The position numbers and the translations under genes are program-made. DNA of 64,000 nt from Acidovorax sp. 107. GTDB taxonomy: Bacteria > Pseudomonadota > Gammaproteobacteria > Burkholderiales > Burkholderiaceae_C. The notes under the pieces were generated by a model. That model saw nothing but the letters and a program-made list of their open reading frames with translations. It was not told the origin of the DNA and searched no databases. This document shows positions 1 to 9,903 of this stretch, one piece after another (position 1 is the first letter of the stretch; every line of letters begins with the position of its first letter). The stretch covers positions 4,048,001 through 4,112,000 of the forward strand of contig NZ_QBTZ01000001.1 of NCBI RefSeq assembly GCF_003058055.1. Direction: 5' to 3'.

Positions 1-1507
<1,507 letters not shown>

Positions 1508-1535
1508 TGGCTGCGGCGCAATAAGCGCAGCTACT

Positions 1536-1571
1536 GGCCCCGAGGATTCCCTGCAACCGGGCCTCGGGGCC
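1536..1571. terminator. Hairpin downstream of thiC
   Basis: Perfect 10-bp arms GGCCCCGAGG (1536-1545) and CCTCGGGGCC (1562-1571) with a 16-base loop, 29 bases after the thiC stop. No T-tract follows, so it may stabilise the mRNA end or act in a factor-dependent terminator rather than as a classical intrinsic terminator. Confidence 0.45.
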
Positions 1572-1650
1572 GTGCTTACCCTGTGCGGCCGACGGCCCGG
1601 CCCGGCATATAGTCCCGCCCACCCCCGGCCCAGAAGGTAGGGGGTGTGTG

Positions 1651-1667
1651 TGGCACCAAATTTGCTA
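1651..1667 (+). promoter_or_regulatory. Sigma-54 promoter candidate for the chemoreceptor gene
   Basis: TGGCACC-AAAT-TTGCTA matches the -24/-12 consensus (TGGCACG, four bases, TTGC[A/T]) with exact spacing. The -12 GC is at 1664-1665, so transcription should start near 1677, about 27 bases before the ATG at 1704. Seen directly; RpoN dependence is inferred. Confidence 0.7.
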
Positions 1668-1703
1668 TGCTGGACTGTCTGTTAAAAAATGTAAGGAAGA
1701 GCA

Positions 1704-3353
1704 ATGAACGCTCTCGGCCGCTTCTCGATTCGCACGCGTCTCTATTTCGGAACCGTCTTTTCCCTGATCCTTCTGGTCGTCATTGGAGCCATGGGTTATG
1801 TGGCCCTCGACCGAACGCGCGGCACGCTGCAGGTGCTGTTCTCGGAGCGCGTGCAGACCCTGACCGACATGTCCGAACTGCGCACCACCCTGGGTGACCT
1901 GCGCCGGACCGAAAAAGACATCATCATCAACTTCAACAACTCGGTCGAGGTGTCCGCCTTGCGCGAGACCTGGGCCAAGACACTGGCTGCGTTGCGCAAG
2001 AGCCTGTCCGATGTGCGCCAGGTGCAGTCGGGCGATGCGGCGTTTGTCGAGTCCATCGACAAGTCGCTGGCCGAGATCAAGGCCTACGAAACCGGCATCT
2101 CGCCCATCTTCGAGCAGATCGAGCGGGCGCAGCTTGATGGCGCGGGCGGCGGCGCCTATGCCGACCGCCTGAAGGTCCACATGGAGGCCACCGACAAGCT
2201 GTTCTCCAGCCTGGCCGCCGCCGCGCGCGCACAGATGGACGAGGCCCGTGCGGGCGTTGAGTCGCGCACCTCCACCATGGCCGCGCTGATCGGTGTGGGC
2301 CTGGTGCTGGCGCTGGCCGTGCTGATTCCCCTCACCTTCTTCAGCGTGCGTTCCATCACCAAGTCCCTCGGGCAGGCGCAGGAGCTGGCCGAACGCATTG
2401 CCAGCGGCGACCTGTCGCGCGATGTGGCGGCCATGAACCAGGACGAAGTGGGCCAGCTGGTGGGCTCCATGGGCCGCATGCAGGACGCGTTGCGTGACCT
2501 GGTGCGCCAGGTGCAGGACGCGGCGGGCAACATCTCCACCGCCAGCTCCGAGATCGCCAGCGGCAACCACGACCTGAGCCACCGCACCGAGCAGACGGCG
2601 GCCAACCTGGAAGAGACGGCCTCGTCGATGGAAGTGCTGACCAGCACCGTGCAGCAAAGCGCCCAGTCCTCGCGCCAGGCCAGCGACTTCGCATCGACCG
2701 CCGCCGAGGTGGCCGCACGCGGCGGGGCCGTGGTGTCGCAGGTGGTGACCACCATGGACCAGATCACCACCAGCTCGCGCAAGATTGCCGACATCACGGG
2801 CGTGATCGATTCGATTGCGTTCCAGACCAACATCCTGGCGCTCAATGCTGCGGTGGAAGCCGCCCGTGCCGGTGAGCAAGGCCGCGGCTTTGCGGTGGTG
2901 GCCAGCGAGGTGCGCAACCTCGCGCAGCGCAGCGCCGAAGCGGCCAAGGAGATCAAGGGTCTGATCGGTTCGTCGGTGGAGCGGGTGGAAGACGGCTCGC
3001 GCCTGGTGAGCCAGGCCGGCCAGACCATGACCGAGATCGTGAGCAGCGTGCGGCGCGTGTCCGACATCATTGCGGAGATCACCGCCTCGTCGGCCGAGCA
3101 GAGCGACAACATCGGCCAGATCAGCCAGTCGGTCACCCAGCTCGACCAGATGACCCAGCAAAACGCGGCGCTGGTGGAGGAGTCCACCGCAGCGTCCGAG
3201 TCGCTGCGGGAGCAGGCCCACCACCTCAACAGCGCCGTCAGCCAGTTCAAGCTGCAGGATGGCGCATCGCCCTCGGCCACGTTCAACCCCCCCGTTGCCG
3301 CAGCACCTGCCGTCGCCCAGGTGGCGCGCCGACCCGCGTTGCAGATCCGGTAA
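1704..3353 (+). CDS. Methyl-accepting chemotaxis protein
   Basis: Inner-membrane chemoreceptor of 549 residues. It has a first membrane span at about 13-35, a periplasmic ligand-binding region of about 155 residues that looks like a four-helix bundle, a second span at about 192-214, a HAMP segment at about 215-267 and a cytoplasmic signalling coiled coil. The highly conserved hairpin tip, with [20 protein letters not shown] and [11 protein letters not shown], lies at about 373-410 and would contact CheA and CheW. There is no C-terminal NWETF-type pentapeptide for CheR/CheB tethering. The ATG at 1704 follows AAGGAAGAG. A strong sigma-54 match lies 37 bases upstream. The ligand is unknown. Confidence 0.93.
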   Translation: MNALGRFSIRTRLYFGTVFSLILLVVIGAMGYVALDRTRGTLQVLFSERVQTLTDMSELRTTLGDLRRTEKDIIINFNNSVEVSALRETWAKTLAALRKSLSDVRQVQSGDAAFVESIDKSLAEIKAYETGISPIFEQIERAQLDGAGGGAYADRLKVHMEATDKLFSSLAAAARAQMDEARAGVESRTSTMAALIGVGLVLALAVLIPLTFFSVRSITKSLGQAQELAERIASGDLSRDVAAMNQDEVGQLVGSMGRMQDALRDLVRQVQDAAGNISTASSEIASGNHDLSHRTEQTAANLEETASSMEVLTSTVQQSAQSSRQASDFASTAAEVAARGGAVVSQVVTTMDQITTSSRKIADITGVIDSIAFQTNILALNAAVEAARAGEQGRGFAVVASEVRNLAQRSAEAAKEIKGLIGSSVERVEDGSRLVSQAGQTMTEIVSSVRRVSDIIAEITASSAEQSDNIGQISQSVTQLDQMTQQNAALVEESTAASESLREQAHHLNSAVSQFKLQDGASPSATFNPPVAAAPAVAQVARRPALQIR

Positions 3354-3360
3354 TTTCAGG

Positions 3361-3420
3361 TGTTTTTGGCTGGTAGCGCTAGTGCTTCATGCGCTAGAAG
3401 CTATCAGATGTATAGCAAAT
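3361..3420 (-). repeat. Dispersed repeat family 1, copy A
   Basis: Read on the minus strand it runs TTTGCTAT..., GATAGCT, TAGCGC, ACTAGCGCTA and ends in a CAGCCAAAAA-type tail, the same order as in copies E, F, H and J. It fills the gap between the convergent chemoreceptor and gspE genes and touches the gspE stop codon. Confidence 0.7.
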
Positions 3421-4808
3421 CAGTCCCGCGTCACCCGCAGCACTTCTTCGCGGCTGGTGATGCCGGCGGCAATCAGACGTTCCCCATCGTCGCGCATCAG
3501 CGCCATGCCATCGGCCATGGCGGCGGCGCGGATGTCGGCCTCAGACGCCTGGTTGTGGATCTGCGCGCGGATCGCGTCCGTGGTCACCAGCAGTTCGAAC
3601 ACGCCCGTGCGGCCGGTGTAGCCGGTCTGGCCGCAGTGCTCGCAGCCGCTGCCGTGGCAGTGGCTGCAGAACTTGCGCACCAGGCGCTGCGCCAGCACCC
3701 CCAGCAGGGATGACGACAGCAGAAACGGCTCCACGCCCATGTCCGTCAGGCGCGTCACGGCGCTGGCGGCATCGTTGGTGTGCAGCGTGGCCAGCACCAG
3801 ATGGCCCGTCAGCGACGCCTGGATGGCGATCTGCGCGGTCTCGAAGTCGCGGATTTCACCAATCATGATGATGTCCGGGTCCTGCCGCAGGATGGCGCGC
3901 AGGGCTTTGGCGAAGGTCAGCTCGATCTTGCTGTTCACCTGTGTCTGGCCCACGCCCGGCAGCTCGTACTCGATGGGGTCTTCCACCGTCATGATGTTGT
4001 TGCGCGTGGCATCGAGCCGGCCCAGCGCCGCGTACAGCGTGGTGGTCTTGCCTGAGCCCGTGGGGCCGGTCACCAGGATGATGCCGTGCGGCTGGCCGAT
4101 CAGGCCCTCGAAGCGGTGCAAGGTGTCGCCCTGCATGCCCACGGCTTCCAGGCTCAGCTTGCTTTCGCTCTTGTCCAGCAGGCGCAGCACCGCGCGTTCG
4201 CCATGGGCGCTGGGCAGGGTGGACACGCGCACGTCGATGGCGCGGGTGCCCAGGCGCAGGCTGATGCGGCCGTCCTGCGGCAGGCGTTTTTCGCTGATGT
4301 CCAGGTCGGCCATGATCTTCAGGCGCGAGATCAGGGCGGCATGCAGTGCGCGGTTGGGCTGCACCACTTCGCGCAGCGTGCCGTCCACCCGAAAGCGCAC
4401 GCTCGAATGCCGCTCGTAGGGCTCGATGTGGATGTCGCTCGCGCCGTCGCGTGCGGCCTGCGTGAGCAGGGCGTTGAGCATGCGGATGATGGGCGCGTCG
4501 CCGGCGGATTCCAGCAAGTCCTCGACGGCGGGCAGCTCCTGCATCATGCGCGAGAGGTCGGCATCGCTTTCGACCTCGCTCACCACGGTGGCGGCGCTCG
4601 ATTCGCTGTGCGAATAGGCCGCGCTGATGCGCTGGGCCAGGGCCGGGGCATCTAGCGGCAGCAGCTGCTGCACCGGGTGCTTGCGCAGCACTTCGGACAG
4701 CGCGCCCGCGTCGGGGCTGGGGCCGTGCCACAGCACCAGCTGGTGGCCGTCGTCCTCCAGCAGCAGCTGGGCGGTGCGGGCAAAGGCGTAGGGCAGGGGG
4801 TGGCGCAT
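3420..4808 (-). CDS. gspE: Type II secretion ATPase GspE
   Basis: Cytoplasmic hexameric ATPase that powers pseudopilus assembly. Of its 462 residues, the N-terminal ~120 are a shortened GspL-binding region. Walker A GPTGSGKTTT is at about 248-257, the Asp box MTVEDPIEYELPGVGQTQVN follows, Walker B MIGEIRD is at about 316-322, and LVLATLHTNDA is the His box. A tetracysteine zinc motif FCSHCHGSGCEHC lies at about 380-393, as in GspE and PilB. It starts with ATG 21 bases after gspD and is the last gene of the cluster. gspF, which usually follows gspE, is absent: the next gene is the convergent chemoreceptor. Confidence 0.95.
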   Translation of the reverse strand: MRHPLPYAFARTAQLLLEDDGHQLVLWHGPSPDAGALSEVLRKHPVQQLLPLDAPALAQRISAAYSHSESSAATVVSEVESDADLSRMMQELPAVEDLLESAGDAPIIRMLNALLTQAARDGASDIHIEPYERHSSVRFRVDGTLREVVQPNRALHAALISRLKIMADLDISEKRLPQDGRISLRLGTRAIDVRVSTLPSAHGERAVLRLLDKSESKLSLEAVGMQGDTLHRFEGLIGQPHGIILVTGPTGSGKTTTLYAALGRLDATRNNIMTVEDPIEYELPGVGQTQVNSKIELTFAKALRAILRQDPDIIMIGEIRDFETAQIAIQASLTGHLVLATLHTNDAASAVTRLTDMGVEPFLLSSSLLGVLAQRLVRKFCSHCHGSGCEHCGQTGYTGRTGVFELLVTTDAIRAQIHNQASEADIRAAAMADGMALMRDDGERLIAAGITSREEVLRVTRD

Positions 4809-4829
4809 GGGTGGCGGCTCTTCTCTTCT

Positions 4830-7112
4830 TCAGCGTGGCGAAGTCTCGGCGGGCAGCGGGGCCAGCGGCTGCGCAGGCACAGTGGCTGCGCCGGGCTCTG
4901 CGCGCTGTGGCAGCGCGGGCAGGATGGGCGCGCCGGACACCGACTTCATCACCACGCTGGGCGCTGGCTGCGTGGTCTGCTGCAGCGCGCGGATGGCCTC
5001 GTATCGGTCCATCATGAGCGCGTCGCTGGTGGCGTTGTCACGCACCACAATGGGGCGCAGGAACACCATCAGGTTGGTCTTGTTGCGGGTGCGGTTCTCG
5101 CTGCGGAACAGATTGCCCAGCACCGGGATGTCACCCATCACCGGCACCTTGTCCTGGCCTTGCGAGTAGCTGTCTTCCAGCAGGCCACCGATCACGATGA
5201 TGCTGCCGTCGTCCACCACCACGTTCGACTCGATGGAGCGCTTGCTGGTGGTGGGACCGTTGGCGTTGCTCAGCGTGGCGGTGTCGATCTTGGAGACCTC
5301 CTGATAGATGGCCATCTTCACGGTGCCGTTCTCGCTGATCTGCGGGCGCACCTTGAGCATCAGGCCCACGTCCTTGCGCTCCACCGTGGTGAACGGGTTC
5401 ACCGTGCTGCTGCCCGTGCTGTTGGCGTACGAGCCGGTCACGAAGGGCACGTTGTTGCCGATGATGATGCGCGCCTCTTCGTTGTCCAGCGTCATCAGGT
5501 TGGGGGTGGAGAGCACGTTGGCATCGCCGCTGTTCTGCAGGAAGTTGGCCAGCGCGCCCAGGTAGTACTGGCCGTTGATGCGCGGTGCGAGCGCCAGATT
5601 CAACCCCTTGCCCAGCGAGCTGGCCGCTGAAGCGATGGAGGTGGTGGAGCCCGAGGCCAGGGCGGCTGTCACGTTCAGGATGTTGGCACCGGCCGCGCCG
5701 GAGTTGGTACCAATCACGCCCACGGTGCCATCGCCGTTCTTGCCCAGAATGCCCTGCCACTGGATGCCGAACTCGGCCACCTTGTTGGCGGAGACCTCGA
5801 CGATCAGGCTCTCGACCAGCACCTGCGCGCGGCGGCCGTCGAGCTTGTCGATCACGTCGCGCAGCTGGCGGTACAGCGGCTCGGGCGCCGTGATGATGAG
5901 CGAGTTGGTGGTGGGGTCGGCCTGGATCTGCCCGCCGGTGGAGGGCTGGTTGTTGTTGGTGCTGCTGGTGCCCATGGCGCTGGTGCTGGAGCCCAGGCCA
6001 CCGCCGGTGCTACTGCTGCCGGACGAGCTGCCATTGGTGGACAGCATGCCGCCGGTGCTCAGCCCCGTGCTGGGTGCGGGCGAGCTGGCACCGCCACCGC
6101 CGCTGGCCGCACCGCCATTGTTGCCGCCCATGGCCGCCATGGCGGCGCGCAGGGTGGTGGCCAGCTTGGTGGCGTCGGCGTTCTTGAGGTAGACCACATG
6201 GATGTTGCCGCTGGCGGCGCTGCTGCCGGGCGCGGGCGCCTGGTCCAGCTGGGCCACCAGGGCGCGCACCTGGGCCACGCGGGCTGGGTTGGCGGCCCGC
6301 AGGATCAGCGAGTTGCTGCGCGGTTCGGCAATCAGGGTGGTCTTGAACGCGGTGTCGGCCTGGCCGGGTGCGGCCGCAGCGGCGGCGCCCCCGTTGGCGC
6401 TGCCGCCGTCGATCAGGCGCGACACCAGCGGTGCCAGGTCGCTGGCAATGGCGTTCTTGAGCGGAATCACTTCCACATCGCTGGCGTTGGACACATCCAT
6501 GGCCGCCACGATGCGCGCCAAGCGCTGCAGGTTGTCGGCGTAGTCGGTGATCACCAGCGAGTTGTTGCCGGGGTTCACGTTGATGGTGTTGTTGGGGCTG
6601 ATCAGCGGGCGCAGCACCGGCACCAGATTGGCCGCGTTCTCGAAGTTGAGCTTGAAGATCTGCGTGACGATCTGCCCACCGCCGGGTGCGCTGCCCGCGT
6701 TGCCCTGCACCACGCTCACGCTGCCGCCCTGCAACTTGGCGTCGGCCTCGGGCACCACCTTGTACAGGCCGGCCGCCTCCACCACCGTGAAGCCTTGCAG
6801 CCGCAGCGCGGCCAGGAACTGCTGGAACGCGGCGGCGGGTGTCACCGCGCGCTCGGTCACCAGGTTGAGCTGGCCTTTCACGCGCGGGTCCACCACCACG
6901 TTGCGGCCAGTGATGGTGGCCATGGTGCGGGCCACGGCTTCGATCTCAGCGTTGGCAAAGTTGAGCGTGACGGGTTCGCTGGGGCGCACGCTGCCGGTGC
7001 GGGTGTCCACCGCCGTTTGGGCGCCAATCTGGCCGCTAGCGCAGGCAAGTATTGTGCTGGCAGCTATTGTTTTGAGAGTAAAGCGCAGGCGTGGAGCAAA
7101 CAGGAAAGTCAT
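4830..7112 (-). CDS. gspD: Type II secretion outer-membrane secretin GspD
   Basis: Forms the multimeric outer-membrane channel. It has 760 residues from the ATG at 7112, which lies 4 bases after the gspN stop; an upstream in-frame ATG at 7148 would overlap gspN. The N-terminal signal peptide (LKTIAASTILACASG) is followed by N0 (VTLNFANAEIEAVARTMATI) and the N1-N3 repeats. The secretin domain carries VPVMGDIPVLGNLFRSENR near 655-673 and NLMVFLRPIVVRD. A low-complexity Gly/Ser/Ala/Asn stretch at about 329-394 interrupts N3, longer than in many homologues. Part of the signal peptide is encoded by a family 1 repeat (7022-7084). Confidence 0.94.
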   Translation of the reverse strand: MTFLFAPRLRFTLKTIAASTILACASGQIGAQTAVDTRTGSVRPSEPVTLNFANAEIEAVARTMATITGRNVVVDPRVKGQLNLVTERAVTPAAAFQQFLAALRLQGFTVVEAAGLYKVVPEADAKLQGGSVSVVQGNAGSAPGGGQIVTQIFKLNFENAANLVPVLRPLISPNNTINVNPGNNSLVITDYADNLQRLARIVAAMDVSNASDVEVIPLKNAIASDLAPLVSRLIDGGSANGGAAAAAAPGQADTAFKTTLIAEPRSNSLILRAANPARVAQVRALVAQLDQAPAPGSSAASGNIHVVYLKNADATKLATTLRAAMAAMGGNNGGAASGGGGASSPAPSTGLSTGGMLSTNGSSSGSSSTGGGLGSSTSAMGTSSTNNNQPSTGGQIQADPTTNSLIITAPEPLYRQLRDVIDKLDGRRAQVLVESLIVEVSANKVAEFGIQWQGILGKNGDGTVGVIGTNSGAAGANILNVTAALASGSTTSIASAASSLGKGLNLALAPRINGQYYLGALANFLQNSGDANVLSTPNLMTLDNEEARIIIGNNVPFVTGSYANSTGSSTVNPFTTVERKDVGLMLKVRPQISENGTVKMAIYQEVSKIDTATLSNANGPTTSKRSIESNVVVDDGSIIVIGGLLEDSYSQGQDKVPVMGDIPVLGNLFRSENRTRNKTNLMVFLRPIVVRDNATSDALMMDRYEAIRALQQTTQPAPSVVMKSVSGAPILPALPQRAEPGAATVPAQPLAPLPAETSPR
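7022..7084 (-). repeat. Dispersed repeat family 1, copy B, inside gspD
   Basis: Minus-strand reading gives CAATAGCTGCCAGCAC, a nine-base spacer, then TGCGCTAGCGGCCAG. This is the paired TAGCTG/AGCGC plus GCGCTAGC layout of family 1, diverged. It lies in frame within the gspD signal peptide region (about residues 10-31). Confidence 0.55.
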
Positions 7113-7116
7113 AGAT

Positions 7117-7929
7117 TCAACCCACGGTGATGATGGAGCGCGCGCCATTGCGCCGTCCGATGATGTTCAGAAGATTGGACAGTGCGGCCTCCCGCTCGGG
7201 GGCGGCACTGGCCTCGCCCGCAAAGCGCAGGCGGTTGCCCACCCACTGGCCGCTGCCGCTCAGTTGCAAGGCCCCGTCGAGCGTGCTGAGGGCGAGCGTA
7301 GGCACTTCGCCGCCCTGCAGCACCAGCCGGTAGCTACCCATGGGGCGCAGGGTGGACAGGCGCGAGGACATGGCCCGCGCATCCAGCTGGGCCTGGCCCG
7401 ACAGCACCATGCGGCCAGCGGCCCATTGCACGGCCAGTGCGCGGGTCTGCAGCGCCAGCTGGCCCTGCGGCTGCAGCGTGTTCCAGGGGGTGCCCAGGCC
7501 CGCCAGCAACGCCGCGGGCCACTGGCTCTGGCCGTCGGCCAGGGTGATTTGGGGGCCTGCCCAGCGCAGGTGCACCTGGGCCTGCAGGGGCTCCGGCGTG
7601 CAGCAGCCCGCTTGCAGCCGGGCGCGCAGACCACCCCAGGTGGGGCGCAGCTGCCAGTCCACCCGGCCGGGCAGGGCGGCGCTGTCTTTGCTGGCCTGGC
7701 CGCCGGTCAACACCAGCTGGGCCGATCCGGTCCATACCGTGCCCCGTGGCTGCAGCAACAGCAACTGCCCCTGGGTGGCACGGGCCACGCCGCCGGCCAG
7801 CCAGTGCGCGGGCGCAAAGGCCACCACGGCGGGCAGCACGCCGGCCAGCACGCCGGCCCATGCCCAGCCCCACGCCGTGCGGGGGACGGAGCGGAGGGCC
7901 GGGCGTGTCGGACGGAGGTTGCGGGCCAC
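7117..7929 (-). CDS. gspN: Type II secretion protein GspN
   Basis: Inner-membrane accessory component of some type II systems. It has one N-terminal membrane span (about 20-38: WGWAWAGVLAGVLPAVVAF) and a periplasmic beta-rich domain with the GspN signatures RGTVWTGSAQL and VDWQLRP. I chose the GTG at 7929, 41 bases after the gspM stop, giving 270 residues. No ATG is available near the gspM end, and the open frame continues into gspM, so the true start is uncertain. It ends 4 bases before the gspD ATG. Confidence 0.82.
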   Translation of the reverse strand: MARNLRPTRPALRSVPRTAWGWAWAGVLAGVLPAVVAFAPAHWLAGGVARATQGQLLLLQPRGTVWTGSAQLVLTGGQASKDSAALPGRVDWQLRPTWGGLRARLQAGCCTPEPLQAQVHLRWAGPQITLADGQSQWPAALLAGLGTPWNTLQPQGQLALQTRALAVQWAAGRMVLSGQAQLDARAMSSRLSTLRPMGSYRLVLQGGEVPTLALSTLDGALQLSGSGQWVGNRLRFAGEASAAPEREAALSNLLNIIGRRNGARSIITVG

Positions 7930-7970
7930 GATGGGGAGGGTGTCGTTCAGGGCGGTGACGGGGCAGCGGG

Positions 7971-8525
7971 TCAGCGGGCCGGGGCGGCGGGCAAGGCCAG
8001 CACTACGGTGCCATCCCAGCGGGGCATGGCCATGGGCGTGCTGCCCAGGGTGAGGGGTGCATTGCCAGCCGGCGCCGCAGCAGCAGGAGCAGCGCTGCGG
8101 GTCAGGCGCGCTTCGAGCGGCGTGGCGCGGGCATTGCTGCGGGCCTGGGCCAGCCACTGGGCCAGCGCGTCGGCCGATGCGCCTTTGAGCGTGACCGTGG
8201 CGCGGTCGCCCGCCACGTTGAGCTGTGCCGTGTTGCCCAGGCGCTGCGTGAGAGCGGTGCGCAGCGCGCCCACGGCATCGCCGGGGCTGGTGGCGGGGGT
8301 GGCCTGCAGTTGCTGGGCCTCGGCCTGCAGGCTTTGCATGCGCTGCAGCTGGGCGTCGAGCGCGGCGTGCCGCGCGGGTGCGGCGCGCAAGGTGCCGAGC
8401 GCGGGGGCGACGGCCACCCACCACAGCAGGGCCAGCGCCACCACCGTGCCGGCGGCCAGCACCAGGTTCTGCTCGCGGGGCGCCAGGGCTTTCCAGCGGT
8501 CCTGGAGGGCGGAGGGTTGGGTCAT
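7971..8525 (-). CDS. gspM: Type II secretion protein GspM
   Basis: Bitopic inner-membrane platform protein that partners GspL. It has 184 residues: a short cytoplasmic N-terminus, one span at about 21-43 (LVLAAGTVVALALLWWVAVA), then a periplasmic coiled coil and ferredoxin-like fold with LNVAGDRATVTLKGAS. Its ATG overlaps the gspL stop in an ATGA arrangement, which suggests translational coupling. Family assignment rests on this architecture and on its position between gspL and gspN. Confidence 0.88.
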   Translation of the reverse strand: MTQPSALQDRWKALAPREQNLVLAAGTVVALALLWWVAVAPALGTLRAAPARHAALDAQLQRMQSLQAEAQQLQATPATSPGDAVGALRTALTQRLGNTAQLNVAGDRATVTLKGASADALAQWLAQARSNARATPLEARLTRSAAPAAAAPAGNAPLTLGSTPMAMPRWDGTVVLALPAAPAR

Positions 8526-9808
8526 GGGCTCACCTCGGTGCGCAGCAACAGGCTGCCATCGTCCATGCGGGCGCGGTAGCCGGCGGCTTGCAGGCGGCCA
8601 GACACCACGGATTCTTCATCGGGCGCCAGGGTCACGCCGCGCAGGCGCAGCTCGCCAGGGGTGTATTCGATGCTGCTGGGCGGGCGGCCATCGGGCAAGG
8701 CCGCACCGGCCGCCGCCAGCAGGGGCTCCAGGTCGCGCGCCGACACGCTACCGGCGGCCTGCCGCAGCTGGGCGAGCTCGCGTTCCATCTGCACCGGTGC
8801 ATCGACGACCACCTGCACCTTGGGGAAGGTCTGGGTCAGGGTGTTGCGCACGCTGGCCTGCTTGGCATTCAGTGCCTGCCGTTCTTGCCAGGCCCAGGCG
8901 TTGAGCCCCACCAAGTGCGCCACCACCAGCACGCCAGCGCCCCAGCGGGCGGCACGCCACTGCGGGGCGTACAGCGCCGCGCTCAGCGCGCTGCCCACCT
9001 TGCGCAGCGCGCGGGTGCTGCTGGTGCTGGACAGGTCGAATTGCGCCAGGTCCCAGTTGCCACGGGCGGCATCGAGCGCGCGCTGGCTGGTGGTGTGCAG
9101 GGCAATGCGTTGGCCTTGCTGGCCCAGGGTGCGTTCGGCCAGCGCGGCCACGGCGGGCTCGGCGCGGACCACGAGGGGCTGGTCGTCGCCAGCCTCGGCG
9201 GCCAGCAAGCCGGTACGCGCCAGGGTCAGGGCCATGGGGGTCAGCGGCAGCACCGCCACGCCTTGGTCGGTACCGTGGCCGGTGAGCACCACGTAGGCTT
9301 CTTCGGGCGTGCCCAGTGCACACAGCTCGGGCTGGCCGCTGGCCGTGGGGCCGGTGGCAAATTCGGGCACCATGCGGGCCACACGGCGGCCTGCGGCTTC
9401 GAGCGCCTGCAGGTGTTCGCGCAGCCAGGCGCGGTCGCACACGGCCACCCACACCGGCTCGCCGGCCTGCGCGCGGCTTTGTGCGCCGGGCTGCAGCGCA
9501 AAGTGCAATTGGCTGGCGTCGTCCAGCACGCGGTCTTCGAGCAGGCCTTCGAGCACGGAGCGCAGCCGGGGCGTTTGCTGGCCGGCGCCCAGCGGCACAC
9601 CGGCCGGAATGGTCACGCGCTGCCACGACAGTGCCCGTGCAGGCACCACGGCCACAACCTCGCCGCCGGGGCGGGTGGGCTCGGGCAGCAGGGCTGCGGG
9701 TGCGGTGGCGTGCTGGAGGGCGGAATGGCCGTCTGCCGTCAGCGTGTAGGCGTACTCGGAGGCGGGTCCCGGGCGTGCCGGCGGCAGGAAAAGGATCAGG
9801 GTGCTCAT
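8522..9808 (-). CDS. gspL: Type II secretion protein GspL
   Basis: Inner-membrane platform protein that recruits GspE. It has 428 residues: an actin-like cytoplasmic domain (about 1-280; SWQRVTIPAGV, LEDRVLDDASQLHFAL), one span at about 287-309 (GAGVLVVAHLVGLNAWAW), and a periplasmic ferredoxin-like domain (YTPGELRLRGV). Gene order K-L-M is standard. A 95-base gap separates it from gspK, with no clear promoter or terminator. Confidence 0.92.
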   Translation of the reverse strand: MSTLILFLPPARPGPASEYAYTLTADGHSALQHATAPAALLPEPTRPGGEVVAVVPARALSWQRVTIPAGVPLGAGQQTPRLRSVLEGLLEDRVLDDASQLHFALQPGAQSRAQAGEPVWVAVCDRAWLREHLQALEAAGRRVARMVPEFATGPTASGQPELCALGTPEEAYVVLTGHGTDQGVAVLPLTPMALTLARTGLLAAEAGDDQPLVVRAEPAVAALAERTLGQQGQRIALHTTSQRALDAARGNWDLAQFDLSSTSSTRALRKVGSALSAALYAPQWRAARWGAGVLVVAHLVGLNAWAWQERQALNAKQASVRNTLTQTFPKVQVVVDAPVQMERELAQLRQAAGSVSARDLEPLLAAAGAALPDGRPPSSIEYTPGELRLRGVTLAPDEESVVSGRLQAAGYRARMDDGSLLLRTEVSP

Positions 9809-9903
9809 GGGCGGGTTTTGCGGGCCATTTTAGGGGGCGGGCGTGACGCAGCGGCGGTGTGGGTCGTGCAGTGTTGAGGGTTGTTGTGCCTCAGAACAGG
9901 TTC

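Noticed and set aside
1665..3224. 519-codon open frame on the minus strand opposite the chemoreceptor
   Set aside because: Low-complexity His/Gly/Leu/Arg composition and no recognisable motif. The plus-strand chemoreceptor explains the region fully.
6547..8904. 785-codon plus-strand open frame across gspD, gspN and gspM
   Set aside because: Antisense to three well-identified secretion genes, low complexity, no domains.
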